The notes: generated from the sequence alone by a model not told the origin. A stretch of DNA of 64,000 nucleotides from Streptomyces sp. SAI-135 (GCF_029893805.1 NZ_JARXYP010000001.1:248001-312000), one strand, 5' to 3'. Positions 17,290-26,344 are shown, numbered from the stretch's first letter. A program made the numbers and translations.

Positions 17290-18268
17290 CGGGCAACTCC
17301 TTGACCCACTGGGGCGCGCTGGCGGTGTAGCGGGCGATGAAATGCCCGTAGTAGAGCGGGGAGGGGTCCCGCCCCTCGTTGCTGATGCGGGCGATGAGCC
17401 ACTGGCAGAACAGAGGCAGGAGGTCCACCACTCGCCGCGGCAGCTGACCGGTGCGCTCGGCGTAACGGACGAGCAAGTCCCGCAGCAGCAAGGCGTACCA
17501 GTGATCGCTCTCAAGGATCTGGTCGTAGAGCCAGTCCAGGCCTCGCTCACGGTATTCGGGGAAGACCACGAGGCCCAAGGTGACCAGCAGGTTAAGCAAG
17601 TCCATGCCGGCGATGCCGAGCGGCCGGTAGTCCTCCCAGTCGATGATGGACATCCGGTCGGTCTCGGCGTCGTACCGCAGATTCCACGGTGCCAGGTCGC
17701 CGTGCGTGGGGCCGACCAGTGCGTGTTCGAGCGCCGCCCGCAGAGATGGCGAGGACACCAGTGGATCTGCCACGTACTGCCGTGCCGCTGCCCAGCGCGC
17801 AGCGGGGTCGTTGTCGGTCACAGCACCGCGCAGATGCATGTCAGCGACGAGGTCGACGGTCCGGGTCAGCAGCGCGGCGAACGTCTCCCTGTCCCCGGTC
17901 CCCATCAACGCGGTCGGCAGGTCCTCCGACGCCGCGTACGTCATGATGAAGCCGTCTTCGGTCTGTTCCACGGGCTTTGCCCAGTCCACCGTGGCAGGAA
18001 GTGCCAGCCGGCCCAGCTTGTGCCACTCGGCGGCTACCTTGGCGTCGTCGTGGTCGAGCGCGGACTTCGACACCAGTACCGGCCTGCCGTCCAGTACCAG
18101 CGCGGTGAACCTCCGCTTCTTGATCTTCCGAGCCCCCACCGGTGTCCACGAGGTGAAGGTGATGCGGTCCTCCTCCACGACCCCGCTGTGCCGCTCGTGC
18201 ACCGCCATCAGGTCGATGCGGGCACGGGTGTCGATCCGGGCTTCGACGGCTTCCGACTGCTGTTTCAT
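17282..18268 (-). CDS. Aminoglycoside phosphotransferase/choline kinase-like protein
   Basis: A 328-aa protein with the APH/choline-kinase fold signature: the Brenner motif GPTHGDLAPWNLRYD (catalytic Asp and Asn) and the metal-binding SIIDWEDYRPLGIAGMDL; an N-lobe Lys is seen in RPVLVSKSAL. These enzymes phosphorylate hydroxyls of small molecules using ATP or GTP. In a biosynthetic operon it could phosphorylate an intermediate (a protected pro-drug) or confer self-resistance. It overlaps the glycosyltransferase-like gene by 4 bp. Confidence 0.85.
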   Translation of the reverse strand: MKQQSEAVEARIDTRARIDLMAVHERHSGVVEEDRITFTSWTPVGARKIKKRRFTALVLDGRPVLVSKSALDHDDAKVAAEWHKLGRLALPATVDWAKPVEQTEDGFIMTYAASEDLPTALMGTGDRETFAALLTRTVDLVADMHLRGAVTDNDPAARWAAARQYVADPLVSSPSLRAALEHALVGPTHGDLAPWNLRYDAETDRMSIIDWEDYRPLGIAGMDLLNLLVTLGLVVFPEYRERGLDWLYDQILESDHWYALLLRDLLVRYAERTGQLPRRVVDLLPLFCQWLIARISNEGRDPSPLYYGHFIARYTASAPQWVKELPDA

Positions 18269-19509
18269 GAGACGAGCTCCGCGTTATGTTCGTCGACGTC
18301 GATGCGGCGAATGACCTCCGCGATCGGTACTCCGTGGGTCAACCGCTGCAACTCGCGCACGTACGCCCTCCGGTCGCGGCGGCAGACATCGATGAAGGCC
18401 GAGAGCTTTCGGTCCGCGTAGTCGGCGAACTCCTCGAAAAGTTCGGGGCTCTTGTCGATCTGAGCGGCCAGATCCGCGAGTGCGAGGGTCCCCGCGAGAT
18501 CGTCGTCGGGGTTGTCCTTGTCGAAGCCGGCCTCACCGAACGAGGCGCCGTACCGCTCGACCAGTGTTCCCGCCAGGCTTTCCCGGTTGTGCGTATGCCC
18601 GTGGTGCTGATCGGGCAGCAGCATCACCGGGACCTCCAGCGCGGCGGCCTCATGCAGTGAGGTGAGGCCCGGCGGAGCCATGTACACCGGCCCTGTGGAG
18701 AGGAGTTCGAGGAGATCGGCGTGCGGGAGGAGCCCGATCCGCATCCGCACCCCGTTCACGGTGTACTCACGGGAGCGGCGGAAGGCCCCGGAACACACGA
18801 TGATCTCGTCGAAATCGCATCCGTCGGCAGCCATGCGTTGCAGCCACCGGAGCATGACGTCGACGTACGCACCATGCTTCTCGTAATCCAGGAACGCGTT
18901 GGTGAAGCCACCCAGGTTGGCCACCAGTGTTCGCGGCGTCCGCTGGACAATGGGGTTGAGTTCGCCGAGGTCCACCATCGCCCCGGTGACAGTGGTCGAC
19001 TCGAACCCCTGCAACGCGAGCAGGTCCACGCGTTCCGTCACTCCGGGGAACGCCTGGGCGAACGACTCCGTCGCCATCATGTGCGCGACCACCATTGATT
19101 CGTGCACGGACAACGATCCGAACGCCGCGGCGGCCTCCTCGTCCGAGCCGAGCCGGACCGCCTCGGCCACGCGGCCCAGTTCCGCAAAGCCACGGCCGAC
19201 GATCCAGAATCCGAAGAGGCTGTCGAAGAACCTGACCGGCACCCTTTCGCGTACCGCCGCGTAGACGAGCATGGGCTCCATCACGCTGATCACACTGTCG
19301 TACTGACGCACTATCGCTCGGGTGGCCGCTGTGTCTGACAGATCGAACTCGTCGATATCGGTGAAGCCCTTCCCGTTGAGCCGCGCGTAGTCGAGTGCGA
19401 TACCGCTGCCGATGAAGTGGATCCTGCTCCGCTGGAGCTGCGCCGCCAGGCTGACCAGCTTGGCCACCGGCCCGAATCCGAATGCCTGAGCACTGCCGAG
19501 AACACGCAC
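18265..19509 (-). CDS. GT-B-like glycosyltransferase
   Basis: A 414-aa protein. The N-terminus (MRVLGSAQAFGFGPVAKLVSLAAQL) looks like a GT-B nucleotide-sugar transferase start, and the C-terminal half has LLSTGPVYMAPPGLTSLHEAAALEVPVMLLPDQHHGH, which resembles the donor-binding region of family 1-type glycosyltransferases. Similarity to cytosylglucuronate-synthase-like proteins of nucleoside antibiotic clusters is possible but I cannot confirm it. It may sugar-tag the product. An unrelated GT-B-fold enzyme such as an epimerase is the alternative. Confidence 0.7.
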   Translation of the reverse strand: MRVLGSAQAFGFGPVAKLVSLAAQLQRSRIHFIGSGIALDYARLNGKGFTDIDEFDLSDTAATRAIVRQYDSVISVMEPMLVYAAVRERVPVRFFDSLFGFWIVGRGFAELGRVAEAVRLGSDEEAAAAFGSLSVHESMVVAHMMATESFAQAFPGVTERVDLLALQGFESTTVTGAMVDLGELNPIVQRTPRTLVANLGGFTNAFLDYEKHGAYVDVMLRWLQRMAADGCDFDEIIVCSGAFRRSREYTVNGVRMRIGLLPHADLLELLSTGPVYMAPPGLTSLHEAAALEVPVMLLPDQHHGHTHNRESLAGTLVERYGASFGEAGFDKDNPDDDLAGTLALADLAAQIDKSPELFEEFADYADRKLSAFIDVCRRDRRAYVRELQRLTHGVPIAEVIRRIDVDEHNAELVS

Positions 19510-19518
19510 GAGACCCCC

Positions 19519-20778
19519 TCAGTGCCCAGCGCAAGCGCGCTCGGTCGGATCACCCAGCACCCGCAACTCGTGCTCCGCCAGCAGGAGGCGATCGTGCACT
19601 TCCTCGGCGTCGCTGCCGGTGACGATCACGTGCCCGACCTGGCCGAACACATCCTCCGGCGGTGGGGCGACCACGGTTCCGTGCGCGGTGTACTCGCACA
19701 CGTCGTGCAACCACGGGCGGTCACGCAGCCGGGGGGCGGGGGCCAGGCCCGCGAACCGCATCCTGGCGGCCGGGTAAAGGAACAGGAGGCCTGCCGCCCG
19801 GTCCTCGAACGACTCGGTGTCCGGCCGTCGGCCGAGTGCCGCGGCGGCGAGTGCGGCACCGGTCTTCACTCCGCACGCGAGTTCGATGACTCGCGGTGAA
19901 AGACCCCCGGCGGGCCGGGCGTTGAGCTCGACGATCCGCGGTCCGGCGGACGTCATCTTGACCTCGATGTGCGCCACGACCCGGTCGAACCCGGCCGCGA
20001 GCACACTGTCGTGGGCCAGCTGGATTCCCGGCTGCAGGGCGGGCAGATCGAGCGCGTCCCGACCGCAGATCTGGCCGACCTCGATCGGGTACGGGTCGAA
20101 GCCCCACAGCTTGCGGTTCCCGTAAACCATGACGGCTTCCCCGCCGGACACCCAGAAATCCACGCTGAACTCGTAGCCGTCCAGGTACTCCTCGATGAGG
20201 AGCCCCTTGGCTGCCATGCCCATGCTCGGCGCGGCGGTGGCGTTGCGCAGGGCCTCCTCGAGTTCGGCTTCGTGCTCGACCCTACGCACCCCAGCGCTGC
20301 CGGACAGTCCCTGGGGCTTGACCACCACCGGGTATCCGATCTCTTCGGCGGCGGCGCGAGCGGCCGCGAAATCGTGCACGAGCACGGACCGCGTCGGCGA
20401 CAATCCCGTTCGCGTCAACAGATCGCGTTGCAGCTTCTTGTCCCGCGCCAGCTCCGCCGCCTCGACCGGCATACCGGGCAGCCCCAGCGCCTCGCCGATT
20501 TGCGCGGTCAGCACGACATGGGCTTCCTCGAAGGTCACCACGGCATCGGCGGGAGTACGCGACACCAGCTCCTTCGCGGACCGCAGTACGTCGTCGGCAT
20601 CCTTCGGATCGAAAACCTCGGTGTCCCCGACCCAGCGCAACTGCCAATCCGCCGGCTGCGGTGTCAGGAGAACCAGATCGGCCTCCTGTGCCATTTGCGC
20701 AAGCAGGTGCTCGTGCCGGATTTGGTTGCCGCCGCCGACCACCAGCAGGGTTCCGCGCACATTGGTATTGCCTGGCAT
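19519..20778 (-). CDS. ATP-grasp ligase
   Basis: A 419-aa carboxylate-amine (or carboxylate-thiol) ligase. ATP-grasp hallmarks are LARDKKLQRDLLTRTGLSPT, GYPVVVKPQGLSGSAGVRRV (ATP Lys), LLIEEYLDGYEFSVD and the Mg-binding VELNARPAGGLSPRVIE. I chose ATG 20778 because AAAGGA lies about 10 nt upstream. An ATG at 20814, overlapping the MFS stop as ATGA, would add 12 residues but has no good ribosome site. In a cluster without condensation or thioesterase domains, this enzyme is the best candidate for making an amide bond or loading an amino acid onto a carrier protein, as in butirosin biosynthesis. Confidence 0.9.
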   Translation of the reverse strand: MPGNTNVRGTLLVVGGGNQIRHEHLLAQMAQEADLVLLTPQPADWQLRWVGDTEVFDPKDADDVLRSAKELVSRTPADAVVTFEEAHVVLTAQIGEALGLPGMPVEAAELARDKKLQRDLLTRTGLSPTRSVLVHDFAAARAAAEEIGYPVVVKPQGLSGSAGVRRVEHEAELEEALRNATAAPSMGMAAKGLLIEEYLDGYEFSVDFWVSGGEAVMVYGNRKLWGFDPYPIEVGQICGRDALDLPALQPGIQLAHDSVLAAGFDRVVAHIEVKMTSAGPRIVELNARPAGGLSPRVIELACGVKTGAALAAAALGRRPDTESFEDRAAGLLFLYPAARMRFAGLAPAPRLRDRPWLHDVCEYTAHGTVVAPPPEDVFGQVGHVIVTGSDAEEVHDRLLLAEHELRVLGDPTERACAGH

Positions 20779-20810
20779 TACGTGACCGTCCTTTGCTAAG
20801 GGGGTTGTTG

Positions 20811-22073
20811 TCATCGAGAGGAGACCGGGCTCCTGGTGACGGTTTCAGCCGCGCGGGCCGGCTTCCTGCGGGTCAGCAGGAAGAGCGAAGTCGCCGCGAC
20901 ACCGTGGCCGGCCAGCTGTATGAGCAGGTAGGCCGGAAGGCCCAGGAAGACGAAGGCCGGAAGGCAAAGTGATGACGCGGCGAGGTTGCCGATGCTGAAC
21001 ACCAGCGAGGTCGACGCCGAGTACGCCGCGACCTTCGCCGGCGGAGCGGTGGCCACCACCAGGGGTTGCAGACTTGGTGAGACCAGACACTCGCCGAGCG
21101 CGAACACCACCCCGTAGCCCACCACGATCGCCAGCGCGGCACGAACGGAGGGCGCGTGCGCCGACCACAGCAGCAGGCCGAGGCTGAGCGACCACAACAG
21201 CACGGCGATCTGCAGCGCCCGGACATAACCCAGCCGGGCAACGACCCGCAGCGCCACGCCCTGTAGGGCAACCACGGTGATCGCGTTGACCGCCAGCACG
21301 ACGCTGACCCCGAAGGCGCCAAGCCGACTGCCGTCGCGCAAAATGATGGGCAGCACCGACTCGAGCTGGCCGAATCCGAAAATGACCAGCATCCCCTGGA
21401 GCACCAGGACAGCACGGAACACTGGGTCGAGCAGTGGCGCCCAGACGTCGGACACCTTGCGATTCTCCGAAGCGGGCGCCCGTTCTCCCGGCCGTGCCCA
21501 GCCGCCCTTGCTCCGTAGGATCGCTATCGTGACGGCACCGTAGACGAAAGCGGAAGCCCCGTTGGCCACGAAGCAGATCCGGTATCCCGTAAGGCCGAAC
21601 GAGCCGACCAGGAAACTGCCCAGCATCGCGGCTCCGGCGACCGCCCCCGCCTTGATGCGGTTCTGCGCCGCCAGGACACGACCCAGTTGCGGCTCACCGA
21701 ACAGCGACACGAGCAGGGGCGTGAGCAGGGCGTAGGACAGTCCCGTCCCCGCACCGGTCAGTGCGGCGGCCAGCACACTGAGCGTCGTCGGCGCGAAGGC
21801 GAGGAAGAACGGTCCCGTGGAGCTCAGAGCAAACGTGACCAGGCTGATCTTCGCCGGTCCCACGATGTCGCACAGGTAGCCGGCGACCGGGTTCACCACC
21901 AGCGCGGACACCGCGGACACCGCGAAGTACCACGACACACCGGCCACCGACAGCCCGACGGCGTCGCTCAGGTACAACGCGGTGAGAGGCAGCACCAGCC
22001 CCACACCCAACCGACTGACGGTCCAGCCGACCAAGTAGATCGGCAGGAACGGCGTGCGCGCGGTGGACCTCAT
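20811..22073 (-). CDS. MFS efflux transporter
   Basis: A 420-aa integral membrane protein with about 12 hydrophobic segments, beginning PFLPIYLVGWTVSRLGVGLVLPLTALYLS; the loop GYLCDIVGPAKISLV is at the position of the MFS loop 2-3 motif. It is probably a proton-driven exporter of the cluster product and thus also a resistance determinant. ATGA overlap with the alternative start of the downstream ATP-grasp gene. Confidence 0.9.
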   Translation of the reverse strand: MRSTARTPFLPIYLVGWTVSRLGVGLVLPLTALYLSDAVGLSVAGVSWYFAVSAVSALVVNPVAGYLCDIVGPAKISLVTFALSSTGPFFLAFAPTTLSVLAAALTGAGTGLSYALLTPLLVSLFGEPQLGRVLAAQNRIKAGAVAGAAMLGSFLVGSFGLTGYRICFVANGASAFVYGAVTIAILRSKGGWARPGERAPASENRKVSDVWAPLLDPVFRAVLVLQGMLVIFGFGQLESVLPIILRDGSRLGAFGVSVVLAVNAITVVALQGVALRVVARLGYVRALQIAVLLWSLSLGLLLWSAHAPSVRAALAIVVGYGVVFALGECLVSPSLQPLVVATAPPAKVAAYSASTSLVFSIGNLAASSLCLPAFVFLGLPAYLLIQLAGHGVAATSLFLLTRRKPARAAETVTRSPVSSR

Positions 22074-22225
22074 CAGCGGGGGCCCTCCCCGTACGTTCCG
22101 AAACCTTCCGGTGACGTATTCGCGGGATCGAACATGGTTTGTTTGCGCTCCAACTGATTTTTTATGGGGTCAACCGTCTACCGCGGTAGGTTGTCACCGA
22201 GCTCTTGCTCGCCACGCGCAGGTAA
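22074..22225 (-). other. Intra-operon gap between methyltransferase and MFS genes
   Basis: This 152-bp gap is the largest inside an otherwise overlapping operon. It contains the only AT-leaning patch of the cluster (around 22141-22170). An internal promoter is possible; no clear consensus was recognised. Confidence 0.3.
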
Positions 22226-22852
22226 TCACCCCACCTTTCGGAACCTGCCGATCCAGTGAATCTGGTCGGGCTTCGCGGCCGTGGGGAGGTTGCGGTACGT
22301 CCGCAGTTCCTCACAGTCGAATCGCGTACTGTCGAAGGTGGAGAGAATGTCTGAACTGGTGATACGGCGGGGGCCGGTTCCCGGCACCATGCGATCGGAG
22401 AAGGAATTCAGGACGAACAGGCCGTCCGGTCGCAGGAGCCGATGCACCTGATCTGCATAGATGCTGCGCGCATCATCCCGCATGTTGTGAAATACGAAGG
22501 AATCGGTGACAACGTCAGCGACCCCGTCGGACAGCGGCGGATCGAGGACGTCGCCCTGGACGAATTCCGGCGACACACCGGCCAGTTCCGCCCACGCTCG
22601 CGCCTTTTCGAGCGCGGCGTCGGAGAGGTCGATCCCCGTCACGTGCATGCCTTGCGCGGCAAGGAAAACGGAGTCGACACCAGGTCCGCAACCCAGATCG
22701 ACGACCCGGTCGCCGCGCTTGATCACCCCATCCGCAACAAGCTTGATCAACTCGATCCCCGGCGAGGCGGTGAACCAGGCAAGCCGGACCAACGGCTCAT
22801 CCGAGTAGACCGTGGAGAACGTGTCGACCCAGCTGTCGGTGAATGCCTTCAT
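22226..22852 (-). CDS. Class I SAM-dependent methyltransferase
   Basis: A 208-aa methyltransferase with motif I DRVVDLGCGPGVDSVFLAAQ, acidic post-motif GIDLSDAALEKAR, and a motif IV-like DVVTDSFVFHNM. It is the first gene of the biosynthetic operon, 152 bp before the MFS gene. ATG 22852 has GGGAA upstream; GTG 22867 is an alternative. It does not look like FkbG (the O-methyltransferase of methoxymalonyl-ACP synthesis) but could replace it, or methylate the product elsewhere. Confidence 0.88.
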   Translation of the reverse strand: MKAFTDSWVDTFSTVYSDEPLVRLAWFTASPGIELIKLVADGVIKRGDRVVDLGCGPGVDSVFLAAQGMHVTGIDLSDAALEKARAWAELAGVSPEFVQGDVLDPPLSDGVADVVTDSFVFHNMRDDARSIYADQVHRLLRPDGLFVLNSFSDRMVPGTGPRRITSSDILSTFDSTRFDCEELRTYRNLPTAAKPDQIHWIGRFRKVG

Positions 22853-23096
22853 TTGAATTCCCGTCACTCATTTTTTCTGCGGTTTGATGTGTTCCGGTAG
22901 TGCGTTTGCGTACGCCGATCTCGAAACTGGAATCGATGAACGGCGATAAAAGTCAAGGTCGGGGCAGAAACGACTTCCGTCACTGCGTCCGGGGCGGCGC
23001 GGTCCGTCTTCTGGTCCGCCCGCACCCCGCCGACTTCTCCCACGATCCGATCCGTGCCGTCGTCGCCGCTTCTCCGTCTTATTCGGTACGGCGGCG
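22853..23096 (-). promoter_or_regulatory. Leader/promoter region of the biosynthetic operon
   Basis: The 5' region of the first operon gene (methyltransferase) falls here. No ORF with a ribosome site was found, and the first 60 bases upstream of the gene are relatively AT-rich (ATTTTTTCTGCGG). A promoter is expected from position alone. No SARP heptamer repeat could be firmly identified. Confidence 0.35.
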
Positions 23097-23309
23097 CTAG
23101 CGTTCGGTCGAGCAAGGTGAATGTCGCGGTGCACCCATCAGCAGACGCACTTTGCCATTCCGCGAGGTAAGGACAGTTGGGGTCTCGGTACTTGCTACAG
23201 ACTCCTTGAACGTGGATTTATTTTGCTGTTTCAGACGACCGCGGCTGTAAGTGCCACGAGCCCCGTGTCGGCCGATGTCAGAAGTCTTCACCGCACCCCT
23301 TTCTGTCAT
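23097..23309 (-). CDS. Hypothetical 70-aa protein upstream of the cluster
   Basis: A small frame with a good ribosome site (AAGGGGACG, about 6 nt before ATG 23309) encoding a basic, Thr/Ser/Arg-rich peptide beginning MTERGAVKTSDIGRHGARGT and ending MGAPRHSPCSTER. It points the same way as the biosynthetic operon, about 240 bp before its first gene. I do not recognise it; it could be a leader ORF, a small regulator or chance. Confidence 0.3.
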   Translation of the reverse strand: MTERGAVKTSDIGRHGARGTYSRGRLKQQNKSTFKESVASTETPTVLTSRNGKVRLLMGAPRHSPCSTER

Positions 23310-23769
23310 CTTGCTCGTCCCCTTACAGATTCCTTGCAGTCGGCTTGCTCTCCATCCCTCAGCGGCGATCGCCGCCCGTCGGGTGAGGGTCGACCCCGCT
23401 TCCGTTCGCGGGCGCGTCGGGCGGGACCGTCGCGTGACGCGGCGGCTTCGCCCGGCTTGAACGGACCCGGGATGCTGCGGGTTGTTCTCCCTTCCTGGTC
23501 ATCGGGACGGACCGGTGGCCCGGTGGACGGCGGGACCGCGAGAGGCGTTGCCAGGCCGGGGTGACCGCTTCATCCGGGGTCAGGTACGCGATCTGTCCTG
23601 GCAGGTCGCCGGCCAAGGCCTCACGGCATCGACCTGAAGGTCGAGTGCCTCAAGCAGGGGCTCAACGTTCACGCAATCCACCGCCTGCGCATCGCGCCAG
23701 GCGGGAACACTCGTGCCGGTGAGACAGCGGGTCGTGCCACGGGTCATCGCTCATTGGACGCAGGACGCG
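23310..23769. other. Intergenic region, no recognised gene
   Basis: The frames are short and Arg/Pro-rich without family signatures. A plus-strand stretch near 23625-23690 (GIDLKVECLKQGLNVHAIHR) looks like a protein fragment but was not identified. Confidence 0.35.
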
Positions 23770-23779
23770 GAGGAGGCCC

Positions 23780-24113
23780 GGCGGTGCTCGTAGTCACGGA
23801 TCAGACACCGGTACAGGATCCAAATCCCGTAGGGCTGCTCGGCCTTCCACCGCTTCGGTTGCGCACCGTAGGCGGTGTTCCTCGGTTGCGCTCGCCAGTC
23901 GCGACGTCAATGCCCGGGACTGTGCGGTGCTCGACGGCATGGTTCTTGAAGCCCTGGTCACCAGCACCTTCTCGACGATGCCGCCGGCGTGCTCGGCGAC
24001 CTGGCTCGCAGGGGCGATACCCGCGGCATCGTCGTGCATGATCACGGTCGGCACAGTGACCGCGATGACCAGGCCCAGCGCATCGGTGGCCAGGCGCGCC
24101 GTTTGCGGCCTGG
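23780..24113 (-). pseudogene. IS5-family transposase C-terminal fragment
   Basis: The minus strand reads DALGLVIAVTVPTVIMHDDA, then DQGFKNHAVEHRTVPGIDV and, in a shifted frame, RWKAEQPYGIWILYRCLIRD. These are successive segments of IS5/IS4-type DDE transposases (DQGFKN..VEH..GIDV...RW.VEQ.YGW). At least one frameshift and the missing N-terminal half make it inactive. Confidence 0.65.
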
Positions 24114-24114
24114 C

Positions 24115-24562
24115 ACACACTCTCGGCGTCGTTGCCCTCCGCCGGGTCCGCAGCTGGGCGAACTCGCGGGCGAGGCAGGCAGGTTCGTTCGTCTCGTGTC
24201 AGGCTTTCGTGGTTCCCGCAGCAGTGGGCCACCCCTGTCCCACAGGTTGTCGGAGTGGGTGAGGACGAGGCGGGTGGAGCGCTGCGGAGCCATGACGGGT
24301 TATTCGCCACCCCGGCGCGGCCCTGGGTGATGAAGCGGTAAAGCAGATTGCGGCTGCCCGTGTATACAGCTCCTTGATCTCCCCCAACAGCCGCTCAACG
24401 GAGACGTCCTGACCGGCGGCGTGGCGGGCGCGGAGATGGTCGCGGTAGGGCTCGACAAGCACGGAGTCGGTAGCGGAGTGCGTGGCGCTCGGCGGTGGGT
24501 CCCTCCACGCGGCTGTACCGCTTGACTGTGTTCAGGGCGACAGTGAGGCGCCAGGCGCACGT
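24115..24562 (-). pseudogene. ISL3-type transposase fragment
   Basis: The minus strand reads LNTVKRYSRVEGPTAERHAL and, in a shifted frame, LVEPYRDHLRARHAAGQDVS followed by VERLLGEIKELY. This matches the helix-turn-helix and linker region of ISL3-like transposases (LNTVKRYSR ... LVDPYRDHLR.R). A further frameshift precedes a decayed C-terminal part, and the IS5 fragment abuts it directly. Confidence 0.55.
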
Positions 24563-25014
24563 GAGTCATCGACGCCGGTCAGACAGGCGCTGCCGTCGGC
24601 GGACCGGTGGTGCGGCACCGAACACGGCGTGACAACGGCCCCGGCACATCGGGTGGCGCGAAAAGCAGCAGGCAGGTTGAGGGTCGACGCTACGGTGCCG
24701 ATGGCCGGCGCGGCATGGTGGGGAGCGGTCCGGACTGTGCGGCGCCTTCTGAACCACGGCCCCCGTCCCGGGACACTCTGCGCCGACCCGGTGCCGGTAT
24801 GCGCCGCTCCGGCCTGACCGACGCACAAGGCACAAGGCACAAGGCACAAGGCACAAGCAGCCGACCAGAACCCTCGGCTTCCTGGTTTCGAGTCGAGCCA
24901 GAGCAACGCCATCGACCATTGTCCTCACAGCCCGACCTGTCCCGCGGTCGTACCGATACCGAACCCAGCCGCGAACTGACCTTAGAAGTGCCCGTTACGC
25001 AGGTGGGGACCTCC
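24563..25014. other. Gene-free spacer before the IS3 element
   Basis: Apart from the tandem repeat at 24823-24857, I recognise no gene or structured element here. Confidence 0.4.
24823..24857. repeat. 7-bp tandem repeat, five exact copies
   Basis: The unit GCACAAG is repeated five times without a mismatch. It is a simple-sequence array in non-coding debris; slippage could vary copy number. No function is evident. Confidence 0.85.
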
Positions 25015-25074
25015 CCCCGAGTCGTGGACACCTTGACTCCGGCCCCGGTGGGGGTCGGGAGAGGGTGACCATCT

Positions 25075-25421
25075 ATGGCGATGAAGGTCTATTCGCCCGA
25101 GTTCAAGGCCAACGCCGTCACGCTGTTCCACTCGGATCCGGATCTCACGATCGCGCAGAGCGTGACCTGGGGATCAACGCGGAGACCTTGCGGAACTGGA
25201 TCCGCGCCGGCCGCGCCCGCGGCGGCAGCACCATCGGCTTGACCAGGAAGAACGTGACCAGCATCACCCCGGCCGGCGAGGCTGAGGACGAGCTCGCGGC
25301 GAGGATCAGGGCCCTGGAGGCCGAGCTGAGGGCCGTCCGCAAGGAGAACGCCACCCTGGCCACCGAACGAAACATCCTGCGCAAGTCGACGAAGTTTTTC
25401 GCCTCAGAGATGACCTGGTGA
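25075..25421 (+). pseudogene. IS3 OrfA (transposase helix-turn-helix), frameshifted
   Basis: It starts MAMKVYSPEFKANAVTLFHS, the normal OrfA N-terminus. A frameshift near 25165 moves the continuation (LGINAETLRNWIRAGRARGG, then a leucine-zipper-like ELRAVRKENATLATERNILR) to another frame, ending KKSTKFFASEMTW-like at TGA 25421. The protein cannot be made intact. Confidence 0.8.
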
Positions 25422-26315
25422 CGGGCCGCTTCCAGTTCATCGAGGATCACTGCGAGACCTACCCGGTCAAGCGGCTCCGCCAGGTCCTGGACGTCGTCCG
25501 CTCCAGCTTCTACAAGTGGCGCGAGGGCAAGACTGCCCGCGCCGCACGGGAGCGCGCCGACGCCGCCCTGGCGGCGAAGATCAAGGCCGTCCACACCGAG
25601 TCGGACGGCACCTACGGCTCCCCGCGGGTGACGGCCGAGCTTCGTGCCACCGCCGGCATGGAGATCAACGAGAAGAGGGTCGCCCGCGTGATGCGCAAGT
25701 TCAACATCGTCGGCGTGCACCTGCGCAAGAAGGTCCGCACCACGGTCCCGGAGCCGTCGAACACTCCGGTGCCGGACCTGTTCAAGCGCGACTTCAACGC
25801 CGCCGGGCCGGGCGTGAAGACATGGGCGACATAAACCTATCTGCCCGTCGGGGACGGCGAGTTCCTGTATCTGGCGACCGTCCTGGACTGCTTCAGCCGC
25901 CGGGTGGTCGGGCTGGTCCATCGCCGACCACATGCGTACCGAGCTCGTCGCCGACGCCCTCAAGCACGCCGCGGCCACCCGCGGCCACTTGGCCGGAGCC
26001 GTGTTCCACAGCGATCACGGAGCCCAGTACACCTCGAAGGAATTCGCCGGCCTGTGCACGGCGTTGGGCGTCACGCAGTCCATGGGCGCCGTCGGCACGA
26101 GCGCGGACAACGCCGCCTGCGAGAGCTTCCACGCCTCCCTTAAACGCGAGACCCTCCAAGGCGCCCGCCGCTACCACGAACCCCACGCCTGCCGCCTAGC
26201 GGTCTTCCGCTGGATCGCGCGCTACAACACCTGGCGACGCCACAAGAAGAACGGCCAGCTGAGCCCGGTCGCCTACGAGGCACAGCACTCAACTATGCTC
26301 ACACTTGCCGCATGA
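25418..26315 (+). pseudogene. IS3 OrfB (DDE integrase), frameshifted twice
   Basis: OrfB starts in an ATGA-like overlap with OrfA and reads correctly (GRFQFIEDHCETYPVKRLRQ) until a TAA at 25832 caused by a shift inside the WGDITYL motif. A second shift near 25916 disrupts GWSIADHMRTEL, after which the rest is open: VFHSDHGAQYTSKEF, SADNAACESFHASLKRE (catalytic Glu region), to TGA 26315. Confidence 0.82.
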
Positions 26316-26344
26316 GCATACAAAACGGTGTCCACTTTTCGGGG

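Larger units (their letters stand above)
25015..26344 (+). mobile_element. IS3-family insertion sequence, near full length, inactivated
   Basis: The element is about 1.33 kb and bounded by imperfect 18-bp inverted repeats: left CCCCGAGTCGTGGACACC (25015-25032), right GGTGTCCACTTTTCGGGG (26327-26344); 14 of 18 positions pair, and the inner GTGGACACC is exact. It carries the two-frame orfA/orfB arrangement of IS3 elements, but both frames are broken. No clean target duplication was seen. The same transposase type survives as a fragment at 2779-3054. Confidence 0.82.

Noticed and set aside
16102..17304. 400-codon plus-strand frame opposite the FAD oxidoreductase
   Set aside because: Shadow frame; the minus strand has the FAD motifs and operon overlap.
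18265..19509. Naming the GT-like gene a cytosylglucuronate synthase
   Set aside because: The resemblance is from general layout only; no diagnostic residue could be checked without a search.
22870..23330. SARP heptamer repeats as binding sites before the operon
   Set aside because: I looked for regularly spaced direct repeats near the likely promoter and found none convincing.
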